Shown: one piece after another, positions 1 to 8,313 of the stretch
Numbering within the stretch: the stretch's first letter is position 1
How the letters are laid out: each line of letters begins with the position of its first letter
Assembly: GCA_030407315.1 (NCBI GenBank)
Contig: JALQPE010002425.1
Coordinates: forward strand, 124,001 to 188,000
Direction of reading: 5' to 3'
From: Asparagopsis taxiformis
Taxonomy: Eukaryota > Rhodophyta > Florideophyceae > Bonnemaisoniales > Bonnemaisoniaceae
Length of the DNA stretch: 64,000 nt
The notes under the pieces: model-generated
What the model saw: only the letters and a program-made list of their open reading frames with translations
Database searches by the model: none
Told to the model about the DNA's origin: nothing
Position numbers and translations under genes: made by a program

Positions 1-363
1 CGGGCGGGACGCGCGCTCACAGATCCAACTCTGTAAGTTGTATGTAATTCAACGCACGGCACTGCAGCACAATGTACTGTGCAGTGCGTCGTTGGGTGAC
101 GTAGAACGGGCACGCGTGGCCGTACAACAGCGTGCCAATGTCACGCGGTATGAAACGCGCATGACGGCAGGCGTGTCGATCTGGGCGGCGCGACACGGCG
201 GCGAGCAATGGGGGGCCCACTGACTGGCAGCTATGATAGAACAAGAGCGCGATGCTCCAAGGGGGCTATTTTGTTGTGCTACGCATGGGCGGGGCCGATT
301 TGAAATTTCAAAACAACGCGCCGTTCGTTTCGCCGCGCGTATTTATAGCGCGCGCGCACACGG

Positions 364-371
364 GCGGGAAA
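364..371 (-). promoter_or_regulatory. E2F-like site upstream of CDK-inhibitor candidate
   Basis: The plus strand reads GCGGGAAA, i.e. TTTCCCGC on the minus strand, which fits the E2F core TTTSSCGC. Short, so chance occurrence is possible; support comes from the second site at 513-522. Confidence 0.35.
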
Positions 372-512
372 GCTGACTTTGTTGGCCATTACAGTATTGG
401 GCACTACTCCACGTAACTGTCTGCAATACACGGCGCGCGCGCCTGTACATCTCCGTCGCAAATCATAGACACGTCTGTCCAATGCGCATGCAGACACATC
501 ATCATGCAGATC

Positions 513-522
513 GCGCGGGAAA
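513..522 (-). promoter_or_regulatory. E2F consensus site upstream of CDK-inhibitor candidate
   Basis: GCGCGGGAAA on the plus strand is TTTCCCGCGC on the minus strand, a full match to the E2F consensus TTTSSCGCGC. It lies about 490 bp upstream of the ATG at 1009. Confidence 0.45.
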
Positions 523-1008
523 CAAAACTTGTTTTTCACGTGTAACGGTAGATAGCCTCGTCTCGCGCCGTCGCCGTCGCATTGCCGTTTCATGCCATGC
601 CAGACCAACATCCTCTAATCTGCAGCGCCGCTGTCCAGACTGTGCAGACCAGGCCAGGCCTGGCCAGACTGCTAACTCTGCCCATTCGCCTCGGCCGCGC
701 TGCTGACCGCCCCGCCCCAGCACGCCCCTACAGTACAATTGCAAACACGCCGCGTCGTAACGCACGACGCCCTATCCTGTCATTCACCCCAGCCAGCACG
801 CCGTTCGATTGAGACCCACTCGCACCGCCAATTCATTCATAAACTTTTCTATAAAACCAACCTCGCTCTCTGCAGCACCACATATCCTTACCTCTCATCC
901 AACAACTGCTTCGAGCTAAACGCACGTCCGTTTCATTCACGCCCGTTTCACCCGCCCGTTTCGTGTCGCCCCCATTCGTCCCGTCGTACCCCGTTTCCAA
1001 CACTCCCC

Positions 1009-1278
1009 ATGGCCGGTATCGTCTCCCTCGCCGTTCATCCGCCCCGCACCCGTCGCGCCCCCCGCAGAAGACACATCCGCAAGCATGCCCTCCGTTCGCT
1101 CAAGTTTCTCCAAGCCGTTTCCGTCGCCGAAAATTCTCTCGCACACGAAATTCACCGTCTCTCCGCTCAAATTGAGAATGAAACCGCCGATCGCTTCCGA
1201 CAGAGATGGGGTTTCGACATCAAGGCCGGTCAACCCGTGCAAGGCCCTCCATCACAATGGAAATGGACAGAATTGTAA
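1009..1278 (+). CDS. Small CDK-inhibitor-like protein (Kip/KRP C-terminal motif)
   Basis: Encodes 89 aa. The ATG is in good context (CCCC-ATGG); upstream in-frame codons contain no other convincing start. The N-terminal 30 residues are very basic (PRTRRAPRRRHIRKH), consistent with a nuclear signal. Residues 35-62 are helix-prone. The C-terminus has RWGFD at 66-70, then Pro76, Gly79 and W84-x-W86. This spacing resembles the CDK-binding segment of p21/p27 and plant KRP/ICK inhibitors (W-N-F-D...PL.G...Y/FEW), in which the motif binds the CDK N-lobe. In plants it also sits at the very C-terminus, as here. Function as a CDK inhibitor is inferred from this one motif; the protein is short, and a chance match cannot be excluded. 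E2F-like sites upstream fit a cell-cycle role. Confidence 0.5.
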   Translation: MAGIVSLAVHPPRTRRAPRRRHIRKHALRSLKFLQAVSVAENSLAHEIHRLSAQIENETADRFRQRWGFDIKAGQPVQGPPSQWKWTEL

Positions 1279-1362
1279 CCGTTCCCTCTTGCAGCTAACC
1301 TCATGTACATAATTAACCATCCACATACACACAAACACACGCGTCTTTACATATGTAAAAAA

Positions 1363-2358
1363 CTACAGAAATCTCGACGCATTACCCCACCCCATCACGA
1401 TTTTCATCGCTTGTAGAATCTGTACTCGCCAAAATCCCTCCGTCTCTGTTCTATGTTCATCTGGTACATCGCTGATACTAATCTCAATTTCCGTCTTGCC
1501 CTCCTCCTCTGTCAGTTTCAAAACAGCCCGCCCCGCCGCAAAATCACCCCAACTCTTGTGCTTCCACTCCATAACAATCCCGCTGTCCTGTTCAATCTTT
1601 ACATATTTGCCGGTAGCACTGCCGTTCAACAAATCGAGCCGCCCGCCCACTACAGCCTCAGAAAGCACCTTTGCCCTCGTAATCGCCTCCAGTCTAGCAC
1701 GATCTGTTAGTGCCAAAAACAAATCACGCGCCGAACACGTGAACACATCCGTCATTTTCAACACACCAATTACCGGTTTGACGCTGGGCACCGCCTTCTG
1801 CTCCATACCCGAACGCAAAAAATCTGTCACCTTGCTTTCATTCTCTGCCTTTTTCTTGGGCATTGTCAGGCCGTCCAGATTCTGACCGGCGCCGGCATGC
1901 AGCTCGCGAATGAACACACGACATTGATCGCATACAATTGGCACGACCTTTTGAGAGAACAATGCGCGTATCTGTGGATCCTTCCCTGACTTTTCGTCCA
2001 CACTCACCTGCACCTCGGGGTCCTCGTCGAACAGTTCAAATTTGAAGGTGCCCTTGGTGCGTGCCTTTTCCGCGCCGGGTCCCGTCCACGTGCCGGAGAC
2101 CTTGAGGTCGTAGAGCACCTTGAGCACGCCCTTGCGATTGTACAACGTCGCGTCACCATCCACAGAGGAGACGAGTTCAACCATCACACGTCCGCCATCA
2201 CACGCGGTGAAACAAGAGTCACTACTGAGCAACTGTTTGATGCGCTGCTTGGCCCATGCCGATACGTCCTTGTCCTCCCAGTGCCATGCGTTGACATTGC
2301 GTCCGTCTTGCCGCTCGCGTACCACCCAGCGGGGGTCGCCTGCTCCCTGTAAGGCCAT
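1363..2358 (-). CDS. AHA1: Activator of Hsp90 ATPase (Aha1)
   Basis: 331 aa, single exon. Aha1 binds the Hsp90 middle domain and stimulates its ATPase in the cytosol. The N-terminal domain (about residues 15-160) carries the family signature N21-x-N23-x-W25-H26-W27, followed by a helix and the beta-rich Hsp90-binding fold. Residues about 205-331 form the C-terminal AHSA1/SRPBCC domain, starting TDVFTCSARDLFLALTD and ending with the typical W-x-V-Q tail helix. Length is close to yeast and human Aha1 (350 and 338 aa). The gene is head to head with the p23 co-chaperone gene at 2840, 481 bp between the two ATGs. Both proteins act on Hsp90 conformational cycling with opposite effects on ATP hydrolysis, so co-regulation from this shared interval is a reasonable inference. 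Confidence 0.93.
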   Translation of the reverse strand: MALQGAGDPRWVVRERQDGRNVNAWHWEDKDVSAWAKQRIKQLLSSDSCFTACDGGRVMVELVSSVDGDATLYNRKGVLKVLYDLKVSGTWTGPGAEKARTKGTFKFELFDEDPEVQVSVDEKSGKDPQIRALFSQKVVPIVCDQCRVFIRELHAGAGQNLDGLTMPKKKAENESKVTDFLRSGMEQKAVPSVKPVIGVLKMTDVFTCSARDLFLALTDRARLEAITRAKVLSEAVVGGRLDLLNGSATGKYVKIEQDSGIVMEWKHKSWGDFAAGRAVLKLTEEEGKTEIEISISDVPDEHRTETEGFWRVQILQAMKIVMGWGNASRFL

Positions 2359-2839
2359 TGGATGCGATGTGATGCGGGTTATCTGGTTTGGTGCGTGCGA
2401 TAGATATTGATGCGATGCGAGAAGCGGCTACGTTGGGTCGATACGGTTCGGTGGTTGGGTTATGAAATTTTTGCGTGATCAGGGGACAGTCTGTCGCGAC
2501 ACGCCGGATGTTTCCAGACGAATGGCAGTCGGTGACTGCGAGTGGTGATCGGCGTAACCGTCGAAAACGGGATACTGTACGGCTATTGACGTCGGGGCGA
2601 CGAGTTCATTGCTGTGCGCAAATTATATCTTGAGAGCGTTGTGGCGCTCGTGGAAACTCGTTGCAACGCCCAGTGCACTCTTGCTGCTCAAATCAACTTG
2701 CGCGAATCAGTATCGTGTCGCGTTCCTTCCTCTGCTCAGCAGCGAATTAGATCCAGCCCTATTTACTTATGGCGTAAGTTTCGCACAGCAACCCACCGTT
2801 CCTTGTCGACACACACGACCAACTAACATCCATTGTGCC
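2359..2839. promoter_or_regulatory. Shared divergent promoter of Aha1 and p23
   Basis: 481 bp separate the two initiation codons of the divergent Hsp90 co-chaperone genes. No other ORF here looks real. I did not find a convincing run of heat-shock elements (nGAAn repeats) by eye; isolated TTTCC and GAA half sites occur (about 2508-2522) but not as an ordered array. Confidence 0.45.
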
Positions 2840-3352
2840 ATGCTCACCCGCCGCAATGATAGTACCGCTCTAACTCCAGAGTTTCTCTGGGCGCAGCGTA
2901 AGGATCAGGTGTATCTCACCATCAACTTGCCAAATGTCAAGGACGACGCCGTCGTGCGTCTCACCGACGATGGCGCCCTCTACTTCAAGGGACTCGGTGG
3001 CAACGTCGGTCACGAGGAGCAGTATGTGTTAGACATCACCCTATTCAAGCCGATTAAAACTAGTGACAGTGTGTGGAAGATCACAGCGCGCTCTATCACT
3101 TTCAAGATTGTCAAGGCCGAGTCCGGGCCCTACTGGGAACGCCTATTGAAACAGAGCGGACGCAACATCCACTGCAAGATCGACTGGGATAACTGGAAAG
3201 ATGAGGACGAGGACGAAGATGAGTATTCGTTTGGTTCGCAGTTTGCCGATAGCAAGGATCTGCAAGACATGGACTTTGGCTCGGGTGCCTCCACATCAGA
3301 TGACGAGGACGATGCCGTGGAGGGCACAGTCGATGCCACAGAAAGTACATAG
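2840..3352 (+). CDS. Hsp90 co-chaperone p23 (CS domain)
   Basis: 170 aa. The ORF is open upstream but ATG 2840 is its first ATG and gives the usual p23 length (about 160-215 aa). Residues about 11-118 are a CS domain: F-L-W-A-Q-R at 15-20, beta strands to about residue 95, then the p23 signature YWERLLK (99-104) and DWDNWKDEDE at 115-124, which in the family contacts the Hsp90 N-domain. The C-terminal 50 residues are acidic and serine-rich, as in other p23 proteins, where the disordered tail aids client stabilisation. p23 binds ATP-bound closed Hsp90 and slows hydrolysis, opposing Aha1, whose gene is divergent and adjacent. Confidence 0.93.
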   Translation: MLTRRNDSTALTPEFLWAQRKDQVYLTINLPNVKDDAVVRLTDDGALYFKGLGGNVGHEEQYVLDITLFKPIKTSDSVWKITARSITFKIVKAESGPYWERLLKQSGRNIHCKIDWDNWKDEDEDEDEYSFGSQFADSKDLQDMDFGSGASTSDDEDDAVEGTVDATEST

Positions 3353-3492
3353 TCACTTTTCGTATCTAGCGGGCATCTGTGTGTACAAATTGCCAATGTA
3401 TCTGCACTGCTCTGCACTGCATATTCTCTTTTACTCACCGAGTTGTGTGCTCCATTGTAAAGACTTGCCTGTGAGGTAGCGACAAAGTAGAT

Positions 3493-4221
3493 CTATCCAG
3501 TCATATCCCGTTTCCTTCCCCTTGATCGCACTTCCTGCAGTCGACTCATGACGGTCGCGTCGTTCAATTCGGTGCGATACGCGTCCAGAAACGCCCCGTT
3601 CAACGGCTCAGCCGTCTCCGAATGCGCCGAAATCACAGCGCGTTCAAACACATACAGATCCACAGCCATATCCTCCTCTGTCACATTACCACCACTAAGT
3701 CCAAAATCAATCAGACAAATCTGCTCATCGTTGCCACTGATCATGATATTGCCCGTCGTCAGATCGCCATGCACGACTCCACATTTATGCATTCTGGCCA
3801 CCTGCAATCCCGCCGCTCGCATCACGCGTTCACACAGCGCAACATCGCTACAATGACGCTGCAGAAACGTCTTGAGACTGCTGCCACCAAGATCCTCCAA
3901 TATCAGCACATGCTTTGTCAGATCCACGGCGTAGACTGCCGGCACACGAATACCGTTCTTCCGCAGCCGTAGCAGCACGCGTGCCTCCTGCGCAAGGCGT
4001 CGGGACGTCAATTTAGCGTCCAATTCAGGGTGTCTGTAGCGTTTTGGGAAGCGTTCCTTTCGCACAGCACTGCGGCCGAGATACGCAATTCTGGTTACCA
4101 GGCCTTCTGCACCGCGCGATATCTCAATGGGCGCTTCGGCAGCGTCGATTCGTGGCCGTTTGACAGTTGCAGACTCCAGTTGTGGCGAATGCTGCAACGT
4201 CTGCTGCTCAGGCGTGGACAT
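3493..4221 (-). CDS. BUD32: KEOPS-complex kinase/ATPase Bud32 (PRPK/TP53RK)
   Basis: 242 aa, single exon. Bud32 is the small RIO-related kinase of the KEOPS/EKC complex, needed for N6-threonylcarbamoyl-adenosine (t6A) in ANN-decoding tRNAs, and works with Kae1, Cgi121 and Pcc1. The compact kinase domain begins near residue 37. Visible elements are the RKERFPKRYRHPELD stretch (54-68) with the ATP-contact lysines, the ARVL helix with Glu79, the catalytic loop HGDLTTGN at 151-158 (Bud32-type, not HRDLKPEN) and the metal site IDFG at 171-174. The C-terminus RGRKRDMTG matches the conserved basic Bud32 tail that contacts tRNA. The 36-residue N-terminal extension is unremarkable. It lies head to head with shikimate kinase, a pairing with no obvious functional reason. 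Confidence 0.93.
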   Translation of the reverse strand: MSTPEQQTLQHSPQLESATVKRPRIDAAEAPIEISRGAEGLVTRIAYLGRSAVRKERFPKRYRHPELDAKLTSRRLAQEARVLLRLRKNGIRVPAVYAVDLTKHVLILEDLGGSSLKTFLQRHCSDVALCERVMRAAGLQVARMHKCGVVHGDLTTGNIMISGNDEQICLIDFGLSGGNVTEEDMAVDLYVFERAVISAHSETAEPLNGAFLDAYRTELNDATVMSRLQEVRSRGRKRDMTG

Positions 4222-4565
4222 GGCTCAGCGTGGATGTTCGTATGACAATTGGTCTCGGTGTCGCGGATGATGATGTGACATGTGCGGAGCCTCGGTTGCA
4301 TCGCGTCGTGCTTTTGCACTGGCGGCGCGCTCGATGGGTCGACGTTGTTTCATAAGCGTGATTTGTCGACAACACGAAAACTGGAAATTCAAAAACTTTC
4401 TGCTCGCTGCTCCCGTTGTTGCACACCAACAAAGATGAGCTCTCATCAAACAAATCTCCGCAATGTGATGACTGTGCATCACTCCGACACAACCGCACGT
4501 ACATTGATTGAATACTACGACGACGAGACGTGAGCATCGCTCCTAATTACCTGACGCCTGCCACA
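4222..4565. promoter_or_regulatory. Divergent promoter of Bud32 and shikimate kinase
   Basis: 344 bp separate the ATGs of the two divergent genes. Only short chance ORFs are present and no TATA box is obvious. Confidence 0.35.
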
Positions 4566-5363
4566 ATGATGCACGTTGGATTCGTACCCGCTGTTTCGCC
4601 CCATGCGCCTTCCAACGTCTTCTCGCGACGAGCGTCCCTGTCGCCATGCACGCTCTATCGACTGCCGCACCGCGCACCCGTCCCGGCGGCGCGACTGCGC
4701 TGGCGCATGACGGCGGATGACGATGACGGCAAGTCGAAGCGGCCGTTTCCAAAGGACATGAGCCCCGCGACCAAGGAACTGCGTAGTGTGTTGAAGAAAT
4801 GCTCGCTCTATTTCGTTGGACCGATGGGTAGCGGGAAAACAGTGGTGGGAAAGTATCTGGCGATGGAGCTCGGGTTTAGATTTCTTGATACCGATGATTT
4901 GATTGCCGCTGTCGCGCGGAAGAGTATTGCCGAAATTTTTGAGCAGGACGGCGAGGAGCAATTCAGGGATCTCGAGTCGGCCGTTCTAGACCAGGTTCAA
5001 CCGTTTATTGGGTGCTGTATTGCTACTGGTGGCGGTGCCGTGTTGAGAAAGGCAAATTGGGGAAAGTTGCAAACCGGCATTGTCGTCTATCTTGAGGCGT
5101 CTGTGGATGTGCTTGTGAATCGGTTGCAGGGCGATACTACTCGGCCTTTATTGGCCAATTCGGACGACCTGAGAGAAAGGATCAGTTCTATTTTGGAGCA
5201 GAGACGGTCGCTGTATCAGCAGGCAGATGTTACAATCACGGTGGATGATTACGATGCTGTTGATGATTTGGGGAAGGAGATTATTCGTCAGTTGACTAAC
5301 TTTATCAAAGCGAATCCGCCACGACTTTCCAAGTTGTATCCCGGCAACCTGCCCAACAAGTAG
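4566..5363 (+). CDS. Shikimate kinase, plastid-targeted
   Basis: 265 aa from the first in-frame ATG (4566; a second follows at 4569). It catalyses ATP-dependent 3-phosphorylation of shikimate in chorismate and aromatic amino acid synthesis. Residues 1 to about 48 are Ser/Ala/Pro/Arg-rich with almost no acidic residues, a plausible chloroplast transit peptide. The mature domain has the P-loop GPMGSGKT at 85-92, the shikimate-binding DTDD at 108-111 (DxD), FRDLE at 133-137, GGG at 155-157 and the lid motif with Arg193 in TTRPLL. All core catalytic residues are present, so this looks like an active enzyme and not a catalytically dead SKL-type paralogue. The enzyme implies a plastid shikimate pathway built from separate enzymes, as in plants and algae, unlike the fungal AROM fusion. 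Confidence 0.92.
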   Translation: MMHVGFVPAVSPHAPSNVFSRRASLSPCTLYRLPHRAPVPAARLRWRMTADDDDGKSKRPFPKDMSPATKELRSVLKKCSLYFVGPMGSGKTVVGKYLAMELGFRFLDTDDLIAAVARKSIAEIFEQDGEEQFRDLESAVLDQVQPFIGCCIATGGGAVLRKANWGKLQTGIVVYLEASVDVLVNRLQGDTTRPLLANSDDLRERISSILEQRRSLYQQADVTITVDDYDAVDDLGKEIIRQLTNFIKANPPRLSKLYPGNLPNK

Positions 5364-5911
5364 TAGTCATATTTGTAAACAAATGCAGCAACTGGAGCGC
5401 ATTTCTCTCGTCTGGAAGCACGAGTTGGTTGCGCAATCTGCACTGCCTACTGATATGGACCTGTAGACTACAGACCACATGTGAAAGTCCACATGTCACT
5501 ACCGTAAAGTTGCATTTGTCTCCTTGCAGGCCAAACGCTATGCAGTTGTAATCATGCCACGTGCAGTAAAGACATACATGTCTCTGCCCGCAATCCGGAT
5601 GCACATTGCTTTCTGATTTGTACGTGAGGGACGTAGCTATGATGAGGCCGAGTTATCTGCCACCCGCTTTGCTACGTTAATGACAATGTTAGGCATTGCG
5701 AAAATCAGCCTGCACTCTCAGTTGCAGACCACGTTGAACAAGGCAGAATGCTTTAATTCAATTTGCGACACCGGCATCCAGCCTCATACGTTGCGCAAGT
5801 GCTGACGGACGGGTACATGTGTAGCCGATGGAACGCGCGATGATCGCCTTGACCACAAAATTTCATCTACTACAACCTGTCCTAACGTCTGCCACTCACT
5901 GTACGCGCGTG
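5364..5911. other. Convergent intergenic region, nothing recognised
   Basis: 548 bp between the shikimate kinase stop and the stop of the minus-strand mini-gene at 5912. Short ORFs on both strands show no family resemblance. No tRNA-like T-arm, no tandem repeat and no terminator-type structure stood out. It probably contains both 3' untranslated regions. Confidence 0.4.
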
Positions 5912-6295
5912 TCAATGGCCGTGTCCATGTGCGTCACCGGCGCCGTTCTTCACGAATGACGCTGCGAAACGCGGGTTTTGTGTGTTGAGATAGTCCTCAT
6001 CTACGGGTACATCGAAATTGCAGACGGCGTTAAAACTAGCTTGTTAGTCGCGGGCGGGCAGGAGGGATGTCTACGTTAAATGCTTCAGCTTACCTTTGAC
6101 ACGGAAGAGGAGGGCACTGCCAATGAATACGGTCACAAATCCGATTGCAAAGCTGAGATGATGAACGAGGTCGATGCGGGGTCAGCTTGGTCAGATACAT
6201 TGGGATACGAATGCGTCTACGGATCGCTTGTTGACTTACGGATAGAGTTGGGGACCGCGGACATTCTTCTTGAACGTTTGCAGCGCTGTCGTCAT
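5912..6295 (-). CDS. Three-exon mini-gene: mitochondrial ATP synthase subunit j/i-like protein
   Basis: Assembled by hand on the minus strand: exon 1 6240-6295, exon 2 6094-6152, exon 3 5912-6000 (204 nt, 67 aa). Introns of 87 and 93 nt begin GTAAGT and GTAAGC and end CAG and TAG, and codons join cleanly across both. The product starts MTTALQTFKK, has one hydrophobic segment (about residues 20-36, ending LLFRVK), then the polar motif LNTQNPRFA and a His/Gly-rich tail ending HGHGH. Yeast Atp18 (subunit i/j) and vertebrate 6.8-kDa proteolipid share this build: short N-terminus, a single membrane span preceded by a Tyr-Pro or Trp-Pro step, and, in Atp18, NPRFA after the span. These subunits sit in the Fo sector of the mitochondrial ATP synthase. 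The family call rests on short motifs, so it is moderate; the gene itself is well supported. It is head to head with PABPN1. Confidence 0.65.
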
Positions 6296-6733
6296 GATGG
6301 AAAGGAAGGTTGGGGAGGAGCAAAGTTGAGAAAGTTGCAACACGCTGCCACTGGTGGTCTGTGATGAGTGCGCTACGGCAGGCAGCGGCAAGAACAGTAC
6401 TGTATTGACTGGGAAGAGGTTACCAAGTAAATAGCCGCGCAGATTAAAAAACGAAAAAAGTTTGAAGATTTGGGGTTGCCGACAGCGTGCGGTATCCGTA
6501 TAAGATGGGTTACCTGGACTGGTCGACAGACTGTAGCGTGTTTGACGACGAGGCGTGAGAGCAGCGTTTGGTGTGTGTCGCATCTTTATGTGGTGTGCAA
6601 GCATTGTACGAATGTCGTCATCGAGAAACCATCAGCATCGCTAAGTGTCGCACAAACGGAACAAACGGACGCGGGGCGAAGGAGCGGGGGAAATTGAACA
6701 CAGACGGGTGTGACATATCGAATTGGACAGCAC
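6296..6733. promoter_or_regulatory. Divergent promoter of ATP-synthase j-like gene and PABPN1
   Basis: 438 bp between the two ATGs. An in-frame open extension exists upstream of the minus-strand ATG (to about 6604) but it is low in recognisable features and is taken as leader. No TATA box or E2F site was seen. Confidence 0.35.
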
Positions 6734-7691
6734 ATGAGCATGACTGAAAGCGCACCGACCATGGCATTACAGGACGCGGGGGAGCAAATGGCGGCGACGG
6801 TCGGCACAAATGAGGCGGCCAAGCCCGACGCGAGCGCAGGCAACGAGGCGACGGCGGATGTGGCTGAGACGCAGCCGATGGGCGAGGCGCAGGTGGAGGC
6901 GGAAGGCGAGACGGAGGACGTGGATGCGGTAGGTTGTATGAGCTTTGTGTGTGCGTTTATTCGCGGACGAATCGACCACTAACGACTGAGTGTTGCGGCG
7001 CAGGAACTTGAGGCTATGAAATTGCGTCTACAGGAAATGGAACGCGCCTCGATGGGCATGAAGGACGGCGCGGCAGATACGACACCTGCTGCGGCGGCGG
7101 ATGCAGGCGCGGCGGCGACGGGGGCGGCGGGGGGCGCGGGTGGGGCGGGGGCGGCGTCTGCTGCGGCGGCGACGTCTAGGTCTCCTTCGAGTACGCTTGG
7201 GGCGCACGTGGCGGTGGATGCGGAGGAGGCGATTGCGGACGCTGATTCGCGGTCGATTTATGTTGGGAATGTAAGTTGTTGGTTGGGGGTCGAGTTTTGC
7301 GGGTAGTGTAGAGGGAGTGACTAACGGAGTGGGTGTTTTATTTGTTTGTTTATAGGTCGACTATAGTGCGACGGTGGAAGAGCTTGGGGCCTACTTTGCG
7401 GACTGTGGAACTATCAACCGGGTGACGATTATGTGTAATAAGCATACAGGGCAGCCCAAGGGATTTGCTTACATTGAATTTGAAGATCAAGTGGCAGTGA
7501 AGAATGCGATGATTCTCAACGATTCGCAGTTTCGATCGAGGCAGCTTAAAGTTGTGCCGAAACGCACCAATGTGCCGGGGGTGTCGCGGGGCGGATATCG
7601 CGGACGGCCGCGGTTCGCGCGCGGGAGTCGAGGAATCGGGTACGGACGACGGGCGCGACGCGGCTTACGAGGGCGATGGTCGCCGTATTGA
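6734..7691 (+). CDS. Nuclear poly(A)-binding protein (PABPN1/PABP2 type)
   Basis: Three exons: 6734-6928, 7004-7270, 7356-7691; 265 aa. Introns (75 and 85 nt) have GTAGGT/GTAAGT donors and ACTAAC branch sites. PABPN1 binds nascent poly(A) tails in the nucleus and stimulates and length-limits poly(A) polymerase. The N-terminal third is acidic and Ala/Glu-rich, followed by a short helix [13 protein letters not shown] (about 66-78), the position of the coiled coil that activates poly(A) polymerase in the family, and an Ala/Gly tract. A single RRM follows: RNP2 SIYVGN ends exactly at the exon 2/3 junction, and RNP1 is KGFAYIEF. The C-terminal tail is Arg/Gly-rich ([16 protein letters not shown]), as in PABPN1, where it is arginine-methylated. 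The ATG at 6734 is the first in frame; another lies two codons on at 6740. Confidence 0.9.
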
Positions 7692-8313
7692 AATAATTTA
7701 GCAATTGGTAAAAAGTTGTGAAAGATTTGGCAGCGGCTAAAGTCCGTCAACAGGCAGGAAGGTATCTTGATGGAGGGCCAATGGGAGAGCGGTGGCACAA
7801 GCCAATGGTGTGAAAAGAGTAGACAAGGGAATATCAAACACGGTGCACCACACGTCGCACACAGAAAGCATAGCGGCAATGGCGAGGTTGTGTGGTCCTG
7901 AGGGCGCGACGCGACGTGATCCAATCGGGCATTGGTAGAATCTACAAAACCGCCACCACACGTCTGTCAGCCGTAAACAGGCCGCTTTTCGTGTCGACGC
8001 GCATGGCAAAGGGCATTATTCCGTTGTGCCCCTCTGACCCGTCGCGCAACAACGCCAGTGGCCGCAATTAGCCGCATGCGCAGAGCCCCGTGTGTCGCAA
8101 TCAACCAATTTTTCAAATTTCTCAATGGACCCCATAACACTAGCTCGCCCTTGACACGCCCATTGTGCGCAAACCGACTCTGCCTCTGACCGACCATCCG
8201 TGTCTGCTCGTTTGCGCTCCCGCCTCGCCCCCAACCCAGCTCAGCTCAGCCCACCCGAGGCGCCGGTATGCACCAACCGTTCCCCGCCGTTTCACAGCTT
8301 CGACACGCGCCGC
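7692..8313. other. Intergenic region upstream of the CCT-domain gene
   Basis: 622 bp with no convincing ORF. Near its 3' end (8237-8253) it has the tandem pentamer tract CAGCTCAGCTCAGCCCA, a repeat type that recurs in front of other genes in the window. Confidence 0.4.
8237..8253 (+). repeat. Tandem pentamer (CAGCT)n upstream of CCT gene
   Basis: CAGCTCAGCTCAGCCCA, 60 bp before the ATG at 8314 and probably in its leader. Confidence 0.65.

Larger units (their letters stand above)
1..1008. other. Upstream region of the CDK-inhibitor candidate, no gene seen
   Basis: No convincing coding sequence was found on either strand. The stretch holds two E2F-like motifs (364-371 and 513-522), a perfect 14-bp palindrome GGCCAGGCCTGGCC at 652-665 and a TATA-like TATAAAA at about 851-857. 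These suit a promoter and 5' leader for the gene at 1009. Confidence 0.5.

Noticed and set aside
4530..4565. Upstream extension of shikimate kinase
   Set aside because: The extension begins with a GTG codon; the first ATG is at 4566 and still provides a full transit-peptide-like leader.
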